Positions 1 through 8,178 of a stretch of 64,000 nucleotides of DNA are shown here, one piece after another. Each line of letters begins with the position of its first letter. Within the stretch, counting starts at the first letter, position 1. Below the pieces are notes generated by a model. The model did no database searches. It was not told the DNA's origin and saw only the letters and a list, made by a program, of their open reading frames with translations. The DNA comes from Massilia sp. KIM. GTDB lineage: Bacteria > Pseudomonadota > Gammaproteobacteria > Burkholderiales > Burkholderiaceae_D. The stretch lies in assembly GCF_002007115.1 (NCBI RefSeq), contig NZ_MVAD01000004.1, positions 310,001 to 374,000 on the forward strand. The letters run 5' to 3'. A program made the translations under genes and the position numbers.

Positions 1-926
1 GGGTCTCGTTGCGCTTCTGGTATTCGTATTCGCTCAGCTCGTTGAAGCGGGCCAGACGCGCCTTGGACTTGGCCTGGCGCGCCTTCGGATTCTGGCGCGC
101 CCATTCGAGTTCCTTGGCCAGCGCTTTCTGGCGCGCCGACTCGCTCGCTTCTTCCTGCTTCAGGCGTGCTTCCTTCTGCTCCAGCCAGGACGAGTAATTG
201 CCCTTCCAGGGGATGCCGTGGCCGCGGTCCAGTTCCAGGATCCATTCGGCGGCGTTGTCGAGGAAGTAGCGGTCGTGGGTGATGCCCACCACGGTGCCCG
301 GGAAGCGCAGCAGGAACTGCTCCAGCCACTCGACCGATTCGGCGTCCAGGTGGTTGGTGGGTTCGTCCAGCAGCAGCATGTCGGGCTTGGACAGCAGCAG
401 CTTGCACAGCGCCACGCGGCGCTTCTCGCCGCCCGACAGCACGCCGATCTTCTGGTCCCAGGGCGGCAGGCGCAGGGCGTCGGCGGCCATTTCCATCTGC
501 AGGTTCAGGTTGCCGCCATCGGCGGCGGCGATGATCGATTCGAGCCGCTCCTGCTCCTTGGCCAGGGCGTCGAAATCGGCGTCCGGTTCGGCGTAGGCGG
601 CGTACACGGCTTCCAGCTTGGCCTGGGCCTCGAAGGCTTCGCCCAGGCCGCTTTCCACTTCCTGGCGCACGGTCTTTTCCGGGTCCAGCTGGGGTTCCTG
701 CGGCAGGTAGCCGATGTTCAGGCCCGGCATCGGGCGCGCTTCGCCTTGGATGTCGGTGTCGATGCCGGCCATGATCTTGAGCAGGGTCGACTTGCCCGAG
801 CCGTTCAGGCCCAGCACGCCGATCTTCGCGCCCGGGAAGAAGGAAAGCGAGATGTCTTTCAGGATCTGGCGTTTTGGCGGGACGATTTTGCCCACGCGGT
901 TCATGGTATAGACGTAATTGGCCATG
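1..926 (-). CDS. ettA: Energy-dependent translational throttle protein EttA (ABC-F ATPase), 3' end outside the window
   Basis: Reading leftward from the ATG at 926, the translation begins MANYVYTMNRVGKIVPPK and stays open to the window edge, giving about 308 residues of a protein usually near 555. It has a first Walker A (GLNGSGKS), an ABC signature (LSGGEKRR), a Walker B with the ABC-F hallmark LLLDEPTNHLD, and the charged linker after the first ATPase domain. ABC-F proteins of this type bind the ribosomal E site and gate entry into elongation according to the ATP/ADP ratio. The second ATPase domain lies outside the window. There are no membrane segments, which agrees with a soluble ABC-F protein rather than a transporter. 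Confidence 0.95.
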
Positions 927-1022
927 CTTTAACTCTGGTGTTGTTTAAGGTGCACAGGATACGACAGAACCCGCGCCCGACACAGGATTTCTTCGCGAAA
1001 CCGCGTGCCGGGCGGGGCGGGA

Positions 1023-1901
1023 TCAAGCTTTGGCGGCGCGCCTGCCGTGCAGCAGGCCTTCGCCGGCGTACAGCAGCAACGCGGCCCAGATCAGGACGAA
1101 GCCGATCAGGCGTTCGGCGTTGAAGGCTTCATGGAACAGCCACACGCCGAGCAGGAACTGGATCGAGGGCGACAGGTATTGCAGCAGGCCCAGGATCGAC
1201 AGCGGAATCTTGCGCGCGCCGGTGGCGAACAGCAGCAGTGGAATGGCGGTAATCGGCCCGGCCGCGATCAGGAGCAGGCGCGTGGTGTCGGAGGGCGTGT
1301 TGACGAAGGCGTTCTCGCCCGTGTAGGTGAGCCAGCCGATGTAGGCGGCGGCCACCGGGAACAGCACCATGGTCTCGAAGGACAGGCCTTCGAGCGCGCC
1401 CAGGGCTGCGGTCTTGCGCAGCAGGCCGTAGCCACCGAAGGAGGCCGCCAGGAACAGCGCGATCCAGGGCACCGAGCCGGCCTGCCAGGTCAGCCAGGCC
1501 ACGCCCAGCGCCGCCACCGCGATCGCGCCCCATTGCGCCGGGCGCATGCGTTCCTTGAGCAGCAGGTAGCCGAACATGATGTTCACCAGCGGGTTGATGA
1601 AGTAGCCGAGGCTGGCGTCGATCACGTGGCCGTTCTTGACCGCCCAGATATACACGAGCCAGTTGGCGCTGAGCAGGAAGGCCGAGGCCACGAAGCTGCC
1701 CAGCACGCGCGGGTCGCGCACCTGCTCCAGCCATTTCCACTGGCGGCGCAGGGCCAGCACGATCAGCAGGAAGCCGAGCGACCACAGCATGCGGTGGGCC
1801 AGGATCTGCATGGCTGGCACGTCGCCGATCGCGTGGAAGTAAATAGGGAAGAGCCCCCAGCACAGGAAGGCGGAGGCGGCGGACAGGATACCGGAGCGCA
1901 T
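1023..1901 (-). CDS. rarD: RarD/EamA-family membrane permease
   Basis: A 292-residue hydrophobic protein starting MRSGILSAASAFLCWGLFPIYFH, the typical RarD N-terminus. It is made of about ten transmembrane segments in two EamA halves. RarD proteins belong to the drug/metabolite transporter superfamily; chloramphenicol sensitivity was the original phenotype and the real substrate is unsettled. The length matches the family. There is no good Shine-Dalgarno sequence before the ATG. The gene is divergent from kup across a 164-bp gap and does not look like part of an operon. Confidence 0.9.
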   Translation of the reverse strand: MRSGILSAASAFLCWGLFPIYFHAIGDVPAMQILAHRMLWSLGFLLIVLALRRQWKWLEQVRDPRVLGSFVASAFLLSANWLVYIWAVKNGHVIDASLGYFINPLVNIMFGYLLLKERMRPAQWGAIAVAALGVAWLTWQAGSVPWIALFLAASFGGYGLLRKTAALGALEGLSFETMVLFPVAAAYIGWLTYTGENAFVNTPSDTTRLLLIAAGPITAIPLLLFATGARKIPLSILGLLQYLSPSIQFLLGVWLFHEAFNAERLIGFVLIWAALLLYAGEGLLHGRRAAKA

Positions 1902-2065
1902 GGGAGGGGGGCGTAATTGCTAGAGCGACATTATCCCCCAATTGGATAGACCCTGCTGGCGCGGGCCGGTTTTACGCGGGTGTATGATGCAATACGAAAT
2001 CTTCTTGCAATTTTCTTGTCCGTATTCTATGGTGCGCCGCACCAGAACAAAAGCATGGTGCAATC

Positions 2066-3943
2066 TTGACCCCTGAAAACAAGAAAAGCAGCCTGGCCGC
2101 ACTCACCCTCGCCGCGGTCGGTATCGTCTACGGCGATATCGGCACCAGTCCTCTGTATACCCTGCGGGCCATTTTCGACGACGAACATGGCCTGCCGCTG
2201 ACCACGCCGAACATCCTCGGCATCGTGTCCCTGATCTTCTGGAGCCTGACGATCATCGTCTCGCTCAAGTACGTGACCCTGGTTTTGCGCGCCGATAATA
2301 ACGGCGAAGGCGGGATCATGGCCCTGATGGCGCTCGCCACCAATTCGGTGACGCGCGCTTCCAGCTGGCATTTCCCGCTGCTCGTGATCGGCGTGCTGGG
2401 CGCCACCATGTTCTATGGCGACAGCGTGATCACGCCCGCGATCTCGGTGCTGGGCGCGATCGAAGGCCTGGAGGTGGCAGCGCCCGGCATGTCGCACTAC
2501 GTGGTGCCGATCGCGGTCGTGGTGCTGGTGGTCCTGTACAGCGTGCAGCGCCACGGCACCGCCGGCATCGGGCGCTTCTTCGGCCCCATCATGCTGGTCT
2601 GGTTCCTCGTCCTGGCGTCGATGGGCGTGGTCAACATCATCGAAGCGCCGGAGATCCTCACCGCCCTCAATCCCTGGCATGCGCTGCGCTTCATGCTGGA
2701 GAACAAGCTGCTGGCCTTCATCGCCCTCGGTGCGGTGGTCCTGGCGATCACCGGCGCCGAGGCCTTGTACGCCGACATGGGCCATTTCGGGCGCAAGCCG
2801 ATCCGCATGGCCTGGTTCCTGATCGCCTTTCCGGCGCTGGCCCTGAACTACCTGGGCCAGGGCGGACTGCTGATCCACCAGCCGGACGCGGTCGAGAACC
2901 CCTTCTTCCACCAGCTCGGCACCTGGAGCGTGATCCCGCTGGTGATCCTGTCGACCATGGCCGCGGTGATCGCGTCCCAGGCCACGATCTCGGGCACTTA
3001 TTCGATGACCAAGCAGGCGATCGCGCTGGGCCTGCTGCCGCGCATGCGCATCATGCACACCTCGGAAAGCGAGATCGGCCAGATCTACATCCCCGCCGTG
3101 AACTGGGCCCAGTTGTGCATCGTGCTGATCGCGGTGGTCGGCTTCGGTTCCTCGGACGAGCTGGCCGGCGCCTACGGCATCGCGGTGACCGCGACCATGA
3201 TGGCGACCACCATCCTGACCTTCTTCGTGACCCGCTACCGCTGGCACCTGCCGCTGGTGGTCTGCCTGGGCGCCACCGGCTTCTTCCTGCTGATCGACAT
3301 CATGCTGTTCTCGTCGACCACGCTGAAGCTCCTGCACGGCGGCTGGTTCCCGCTGCTGCTGGGCACGGTGCTGCTGACCCTGATGCTGACCTGGAAGCGC
3401 GGCCGCGAACTGGTGTTCGAGAACCTGGAAAAGCACGCGATCCCGCTCGAAGCCTTCATGGAATCGCTGTTCGTGGCCCCGCCCGTGCGCGTGCCCGGCA
3501 CCGCGCTGTTCCTGCGCGGCGAGAGCGACGGCGTGCCGCACGCCTTGCTGCACAACCTGTCGCACAACAAGGTGCTGCACGAGCGCGTGGTCTTCCTGAC
3601 CGTGCACATCCGCGAAGAGCCCTGGGTGGCGCCGGCCGAACAGGTCAGGATCGTGGAACTGGGCCACAACTGCTTCCAGCTGAACGTGCAGTACGGTTTC
3701 AAGGACGAGCCCGACATTCCCGGCATTCTGCGCCAGTGCGCCGACCTCGGCCTGGTGTTCGAGATGATGGAAACCTCCTTCTTCATTGCCCGCCAGACCG
3801 TGATCTCGACGCCGGGACGCGGCATGGCGCCGTGGCGCGAGCACCTGTACGTGATGATGTCGCGCAATGCCCGCACGGCGGCCGACTACTACCAGATTCC
3901 GCCCAACCGCGTCATCGAGCTGGGCACCCAGGTGGAGATCTAG
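2066..3943 (+). CDS. kup: Low-affinity potassium transporter Kup
   Basis: A 625-residue protein starting MTPENKKSSLAALTLAAVGIVYGDIGTSPLYTL; the GIVYGDIGTSPLY motif is diagnostic of Kup/HAK potassium-proton symporters. About twelve transmembrane segments fill residues 10-430, followed by a cytoplasmic C-terminal domain, as in the family. The start is a TTG at 2066. The nearby ATG at 2055 is in another frame and hits a stop after four codons, and no other in-frame start exists before an upstream stop. The weak start may hold expression down. It is monocistronic and divergent from rarD. Confidence 0.95.
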   Translation: MTPENKKSSLAALTLAAVGIVYGDIGTSPLYTLRAIFDDEHGLPLTTPNILGIVSLIFWSLTIIVSLKYVTLVLRADNNGEGGIMALMALATNSVTRASSWHFPLLVIGVLGATMFYGDSVITPAISVLGAIEGLEVAAPGMSHYVVPIAVVVLVVLYSVQRHGTAGIGRFFGPIMLVWFLVLASMGVVNIIEAPEILTALNPWHALRFMLENKLLAFIALGAVVLAITGAEALYADMGHFGRKPIRMAWFLIAFPALALNYLGQGGLLIHQPDAVENPFFHQLGTWSVIPLVILSTMAAVIASQATISGTYSMTKQAIALGLLPRMRIMHTSESEIGQIYIPAVNWAQLCIVLIAVVGFGSSDELAGAYGIAVTATMMATTILTFFVTRYRWHLPLVVCLGATGFFLLIDIMLFSSTTLKLLHGGWFPLLLGTVLLTLMLTWKRGRELVFENLEKHAIPLEAFMESLFVAPPVRVPGTALFLRGESDGVPHALLHNLSHNKVLHERVVFLTVHIREEPWVAPAEQVRIVELGHNCFQLNVQYGFKDEPDIPGILRQCADLGLVFEMMETSFFIARQTVISTPGRGMAPWREHLYVMMSRNARTAADYYQIPPNRVIELGTQVEI

Positions 3944-4052
3944 CGCTTACAAATTGGTGACAAATTCCTCACAGTTTCATGGCATCAATGAGATAAGGTG
4001 TAAAGTTGCGTGTTGCAAATTTTTCCGCACCTTTTTTCGTCAAGGATTACCC

Positions 4053-4838
4053 ATGAAATTGAAGCTTCCCCTGATCGCGGCCTTCGTCGCCGTCCTTGGT
4101 CTGACCGCCTGCGGCGGCGGCAGCGACTCCGGTGGCGGTGGTGGCAACGGCGTCGCCGTCAGCAGCCCGGCAACCCTGACCAAGACCGACAATACGGTCG
4201 GCACCGGCGCCGAGGCCGTCAACGGCGCGGTCGCCAGCCTGGACTACAGCCTGTGGCTGTACAACGAAGCCGCAGCCGACAAGAAGGGTTCGGCGATCCA
4301 AGCCAACAAGTTTACCTTTACCCTGGGCGCCAACCAGACCATCCCGGGCTTCGAGCAGGGCGTGCTGGGCATGAAGGTGGGCGGCAAGCGCACCATCCTG
4401 ATTCCGGCCAGCCTGGCCTATGGCGCGACCGGCACCAGCGGCATTCCGCCGAATTCGGGCCTGGTGTATGAAGTGACCCTGACCAAGATCGAGACCGTGA
4501 GCAGCCCGGCTTCGCTGGTCAAGACCGACCTGGTGGTGGGCACCGGCGCCGAAGCCGTGGCCGGCAAGACCGCCGCGCTGAGCTTCAGCCTGTGGCTGTA
4601 CGATGCCGCGGCCGCCGACAAGAAAGGCAAGCACATCCAGAACAACAACTTCACCTTCAAGCTGGGCAACAAGGAAGCGCTGGAAGGCTTCGAGCAGGGC
4701 GTGACCGGCATGCGTGCCGGCGGCAAGCGCTTGATCTACATCCCGGCCAGCCTGGGCTACGGTTCGGCCGGCGTGCCGGGTGTGGTGCCGGGCAATTCGG
4801 GTCTGGTGTATGAAGTGACGCTGAATACCGTCCAGTAA
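4053..4838 (+). CDS. Lipoprotein with two tandem FKBP-type peptidyl-prolyl isomerase domains
   Basis: The ATG at 4053 follows an AAGGA ribosome binding site at 4042-4046 and opens a lipoprotein signal ending LTACGGG, then a Gly/Ser linker. Two FKBP-like domains follow, roughly residues 35-147 and 150-261. Each contains a clear LG...GFEQGV.GM..GGKR..IPASL.YG core. The usual FDSS segment is absent in both: the sequence runs LWLYxxAAADKKG into FTFxLG, so the catalytic Asp equivalent to Asp37 of FKBP12 is missing. Domain 2 also changes the VI pair to AL. It is probably periplasmic, and may act as a chaperone or binding protein rather than an efficient isomerase. A longer ORF reading from 3867 is not credible because it would bypass the signal peptide. 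Confidence 0.85.
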   Translation: MKLKLPLIAAFVAVLGLTACGGGSDSGGGGGNGVAVSSPATLTKTDNTVGTGAEAVNGAVASLDYSLWLYNEAAADKKGSAIQANKFTFTLGANQTIPGFEQGVLGMKVGGKRTILIPASLAYGATGTSGIPPNSGLVYEVTLTKIETVSSPASLVKTDLVVGTGAEAVAGKTAALSFSLWLYDAAAADKKGKHIQNNNFTFKLGNKEALEGFEQGVTGMRAGGKRLIYIPASLGYGSAGVPGVVPGNSGLVYEVTLNTVQ

Positions 4839-4865
4839 GCGAAACACCTTATCCACCGAAACACC

Positions 4866-4952
4866 GTCGTCCCCGCGCAGGCGGGGACCCAAGTTTGCAA
4901 GCGCATCGACAGCGCGAACAGAACTTGGGTCCCCGCCTTCGCGGGGACGACG
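4866..4952. repeat. Palindromic REP-pair element, copy A
   Basis: Two arms in inverted orientation. The left arm begins GTCGTCCCCGCGCAGGCGGG and runs into ACCCAAGTTTGC; the right arm is its reverse complement, ending GCGGGGACGAC. Each arm can also fold on itself through CCCCGC...GCGGGG. It lies between the stop codons of the convergent FKBP and elaA genes, the usual place for this family in the window. Confidence 0.9.
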
Positions 4953-4994
4953 TTTTTACGTTGCGGGATGACGTTCTTTGGCTAGGTCTCGGCG

Positions 4995-5447
4995 TCAGCG
5001 CAGCATGTCGATGTGCATGATCCCATCCTCGTCATACGGCGCCGAGACGGTCTGGAAGCCGAAGCTCTGGTAGAAGCTTTCCAGATACTGCTGCGCGCCG
5101 ATGCGGATCCGATGCCCCGGGTAGAGGCTTTCCGCACATTCGATCCCGCGCGCCAGCAGCAGCCGGCCGGCGCCGGTGCCGCGCGCGGCCGGTGTGGTGA
5201 TCACCCGGCCGAGCGACATCTCGGCATACTTGGCGCCCGGGGCAAGCACCCGCAGGTAGGCCGCCAGTTCGCGCTTGCCGTCCACGCTGCGCCAGCCGAG
5301 CAGGTGATGGGCGTCGAGGTCGTAACCGTCGATGTCCGGGTACAGACAGGTCTGCTCCAGGATGAAGACGTTCTGGCGCTGGGCCAGCACCTCGTACAGG
5401 TCTTTGTTGGAGAGGTCGGAAAAGCTGGAGAATTGCCAGTCGAGCAT
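4995..5447 (-). CDS. elaA: ElaA-like GNAT N-acetyltransferase
   Basis: 150 residues starting MLDWQFSSFSDLSNKDLYEVLAQRQNVFI, which matches ElaA: the early Y-x-x-L-x-x-R-x-x-V-F block is typical. The acetyl-CoA-binding region appears as VITTPAARGTGAGRLLL, near residues 82-98. ElaA proteins are predicted acetyltransferases with no firmly assigned substrate. The gene is last in a minus-strand run gshA, HDAC-like gene, elaA, starting 24 bp after the HDAC-like stop, so it is probably co-transcribed. Confidence 0.88.
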   Translation of the reverse strand: MLDWQFSSFSDLSNKDLYEVLAQRQNVFILEQTCLYPDIDGYDLDAHHLLGWRSVDGKRELAAYLRVLAPGAKYAEMSLGRVITTPAARGTGAGRLLLARGIECAESLYPGHRIRIGAQQYLESFYQSFGFQTVSAPYDEDGIMHIDMLR

Positions 5448-5471
5448 GGTGGGTCGGGATGGAAGTGAAGA

Positions 5472-6491
5472 CTATTCGGTGGCGGTCTCGTAGCCTTCGA
5501 GCACATTGACCACGAAGACCGCCGATTCGTCCGCCTGCCCGCCTTCGAGGATGAAGGCGGTCGGCAGACCCAGGTGGGCGATGCGCTCGCCGATCCGCAG
5601 GAAGTCGCCGGCCTGCAGCCCGAACGCCGCGCCGCCGAAGGAGACCACCAGCGCCTCGGGCCGGAACATGGCCAACTTCACACAGGCCGATTCCAGCGCC
5701 GCGAACCATTGCGCGCTGCCCGCGTCCGCCGGCAGCGGGAGATTCATCGTCGCGCCCACGCCGGCCCCGGCCCCGGTTTCGCCGGCATGGCCGGTGTACC
5801 AGGGCCAGGCGCCGCGCGGGTCGCGGTGCACCGAGACGAACAGCACGTCGGCGCGGCCGTAGAAGATGGCCTGGGTGCCGTTGCCGTGGTGTTCATCGAG
5901 GTCGAGGATGGCGACCTTGGCCAGGCCGTCGTCCAGCAGGTGCTGGGCCGCCAGCGCCGCATTGTTCAGGAAGCAGCCGCCGCCGAAGAAATCCGGCCCC
6001 GCATGGTGGCCCGGCGGACGCGTCAGCGCGAAGCTGCCGCGTTCTCCCACGCGCAGCGCGTGGGCCGCGTTGACCGCGCAGTCGGCGCCGGTCTTGGCCG
6101 CCACCCAGGTGCCGGCGGTGATGGGCGTGAGGGTGTCGGTCGCGTACAGGCCGAGCCTGGCCGCGAAGTCCTCCGGCTCCACCCCGTCCTGCACCGGCTG
6201 GCGCGCCCAGACCGAGGGAAACAGCTCGCGCCCGGCATGCGCCGGGTCGAGCGCGGTCCAGGCGTTCCAGGCGCTGCGCAGGAAGTGCAGGTAGCGCGGG
6301 CCGTGCACCCGCTCGAGCGAGACCAGGGGCACGCCGTGCGGCGTGACGATGCGGCCCAGGCCACGCCGCTCGCATTCCTTCAGGACGCGTTCCGCCCGCC
6401 CGGGCTGTTCCAGGCAGGGCGCCGGCGCGCCGTCGCGCAGGATCTGGCGGCCGGCATGCTGGGCATGGTGCTCGTTGTAGAAGGTCAGCAA
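5472..6491 (-). CDS. Histone deacetylase-like protein lacking two key catalytic residues
   Basis: 339 residues with the arginase/deacetylase fold of the HDAC/AcuC/acetylpolyamine amidohydrolase group. Conserved parts are TRPPGHHAGPDFFGGGCFLNN and DLDEHHGNGTQAIFY, which supply the two catalytic histidines and the D-x-H zinc ligands. The third zinc ligand, normally the Asp in a VSLGxDTFxxDP block, is replaced: here the block reads VVSFGGAAFG. The conserved EGGY tyrosine that polarises the acetyl carbonyl is EGGQ. Both changes are clear in the DNA. It may be inactive, may bind a ligand, or may use different chemistry. The start appears to be TTG at 6491, 16 bp after the gshA stop. Confidence 0.85.
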   Translation of the reverse strand: MLTFYNEHHAQHAGRQILRDGAPAPCLEQPGRAERVLKECERRGLGRIVTPHGVPLVSLERVHGPRYLHFLRSAWNAWTALDPAHAGRELFPSVWARQPVQDGVEPEDFAARLGLYATDTLTPITAGTWVAAKTGADCAVNAAHALRVGERGSFALTRPPGHHAGPDFFGGGCFLNNAALAAQHLLDDGLAKVAILDLDEHHGNGTQAIFYGRADVLFVSVHRDPRGAWPWYTGHAGETGAGAGVGATMNLPLPADAGSAQWFAALESACVKLAMFRPEALVVSFGGAAFGLQAGDFLRIGERIAHLGLPTAFILEGGQADESAVFVVNVLEGYETATE

Positions 6492-6507
6492 GGGCGGGGA
6501 AAGGCGG

Positions 6508-8103
6508 CTAGTGGTTGCCGCACAGTGTACTGCTGTTGTAGGCCGCGACGAATTCGTCGAAGCTGCCGGTGTCGGTGGCTTCGATGCGGGCCTGCTCGGC
6601 CAGCGAGGCAGCCGCCATCTCGTCGAACAGGCCGGCCTCGGCCGGCATCAGCGGGCTGTCGCGGAAGTTCGCCGCGTGCAGCTCGCTCTGGCGCAGGCCG
6701 AAGGCCGCGGCCGAGCCGAGGGCGCGCACTTCTTCCAGCACCCGCGCGGACGGGGTCAGCGCCGGGTCTTCGACCTTGGCCTTCTGGTGGCTCAGCGAGG
6801 TGGCGTGCACGCCGCTGTCGTTGTGGTCCTGGTCCAGCAGCTCGGCCACCGGGCGGATGCGCTCGATCAGCTCCAGCGCCCATTCCTTCAGCGGAACCTC
6901 GGCGCCGTCGCGGGTGAGGGTGAGGTCCGGACGGCGGCCTTCCTTCACGGTGCGCGCGAAGTTGCGCGCGTGGATCGCGCTGTCGTGGGCGCTGATCAGG
7001 GGGCTGTCGTCCAGCGCGCAGAACAGCAGGAAGGCGTCCAGGAAGCGGCCGGTCTCGAGCGAGACGCCGATCGGCTCGAAGGGGTCGACGTCGAGGCAGC
7101 GCACTTCGATGTACTGCACGCCGCGGTTGCACAGGGCCTGGACCGGACGCTCGCCGGTGCGGATCACGCGCTTGGGGCGGATGGTCGAATAGTATTCGTT
7201 CTCGATCTGCAGCACGTTGGTCGAGAGCTGGATCCACTCGCCGTCCTTCTTGGTGCCGATCGCGGCATAGGGCGCGTAGGGGCGGTTGACCGCGTCCATC
7301 AGGGTGGTGACGTAGCTTTCCAGGCTGTTCTCGTGCGGGCGCAGGCCGGCCTGGGCGTCGTTCTGGTAGCCCAGGTCGCTCATGCGCAGGCTGGTCGCGT
7401 AGGGCAGGTAGAGGGTGTCGTCGGACAGCCTTTCGAGGTTGTGCGGACGGCCGCGCAGGAAGCTGGTGGTCAGCGCCGGGGTGGCGCCGAACAGGTACAT
7501 CAGCAGCCAGGAATAGCGGCGGAAATTGCGGATCATCGCAATATAGCTCTCGGACTGGAAGTCGCGCAGGGCGTTGCGGCGTTCCTCGGTGATGCCTTCG
7601 CTGGCCGCGAACACCTGCCACAGCTTCTCGGGCAGCGAGTAGTTGTAGTGGATGCCGGCGATGCACTGCATGGCCTTGCCGTAGCGCAGGGCCAGGCCGC
7701 GGCGGTAGACGTGCTTGAGCATGCCGATGTTGGACTTGCCGTACCAGGCGATCTCGATCTCTTCCTCGGACGGCAGTTCGCCCGGCATCGACACGCCCCA
7801 CAGGATTTCGTCGCCAAGCTTGGAATAGGCGTAGCGGTGGATGGCGTCGAGGCGGTGCAGGGCCAGACCGATGTCGTGCTCGGCCGGGGTGATGAACTCC
7901 ATCAGGGTTTCCGCGTAATCGGTGGTGATCTGCGGATGCGTCAGCGCCGAACCCAGCGCCACCGGGTGGGGGGTGCGGGCCAGGTGGCCTTGCCGGTCGA
8001 CACGCAGGGTTTCGCGTTCGATGCCGCGCAGACCCTGGCCGAGCAGGGCGCGGTGGTCGTCGTCCTCGAGCAGGGCCATGCGGCGATTGAATTGGTTCGA
8101 CAC
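6508..8103 (-). CDS. gshA: Glutamate-cysteine ligase (gamma-proteobacterial GshA type)
   Basis: 531 residues, close to the roughly 520 of E. coli GshA. It contains [13 protein letters not shown] near the N-terminus, the glutamate-binding region, then [14 protein letters not shown] and [19 protein letters not shown]. It catalyses ATP-dependent gamma-glutamylcysteine formation, the first step of glutathione synthesis. The start is GTG at 8103, preceded by AAAGGA. It heads a probable operon with the HDAC-like gene and elaA. The following gene does not look like gshB. Confidence 0.95.
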   Translation of the reverse strand: MSNQFNRRMALLEDDDHRALLGQGLRGIERETLRVDRQGHLARTPHPVALGSALTHPQITTDYAETLMEFITPAEHDIGLALHRLDAIHRYAYSKLGDEILWGVSMPGELPSEEEIEIAWYGKSNIGMLKHVYRRGLALRYGKAMQCIAGIHYNYSLPEKLWQVFAASEGITEERRNALRDFQSESYIAMIRNFRRYSWLLMYLFGATPALTTSFLRGRPHNLERLSDDTLYLPYATSLRMSDLGYQNDAQAGLRPHENSLESYVTTLMDAVNRPYAPYAAIGTKKDGEWIQLSTNVLQIENEYYSTIRPKRVIRTGERPVQALCNRGVQYIEVRCLDVDPFEPIGVSLETGRFLDAFLLFCALDDSPLISAHDSAIHARNFARTVKEGRRPDLTLTRDGAEVPLKEWALELIERIRPVAELLDQDHNDSGVHATSLSHQKAKVEDPALTPSARVLEEVRALGSAAAFGLRQSELHAANFRDSPLMPAEAGLFDEMAAASLAEQARIEATDTGSFDEFVAAYNSSTLCGNH

Positions 8104-8178
8104 GGAGTTTCCTTTCTTATACTGCCAGTTCGGTGGTGCAGAGAGTAACCGAAAATCGGCAAGTCCGCCGAAGGCCCC

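Noticed and set aside
218..1123. 301-residue plus-strand frame at the left edge
   Set aside because: It is antisense to ettA, which has complete ABC-F motifs on the minus strand.
2055..2068. ATG start for kup at 2055
   Set aside because: It is out of frame and reaches a stop after four codons; the in-frame start is the TTG at 2066.
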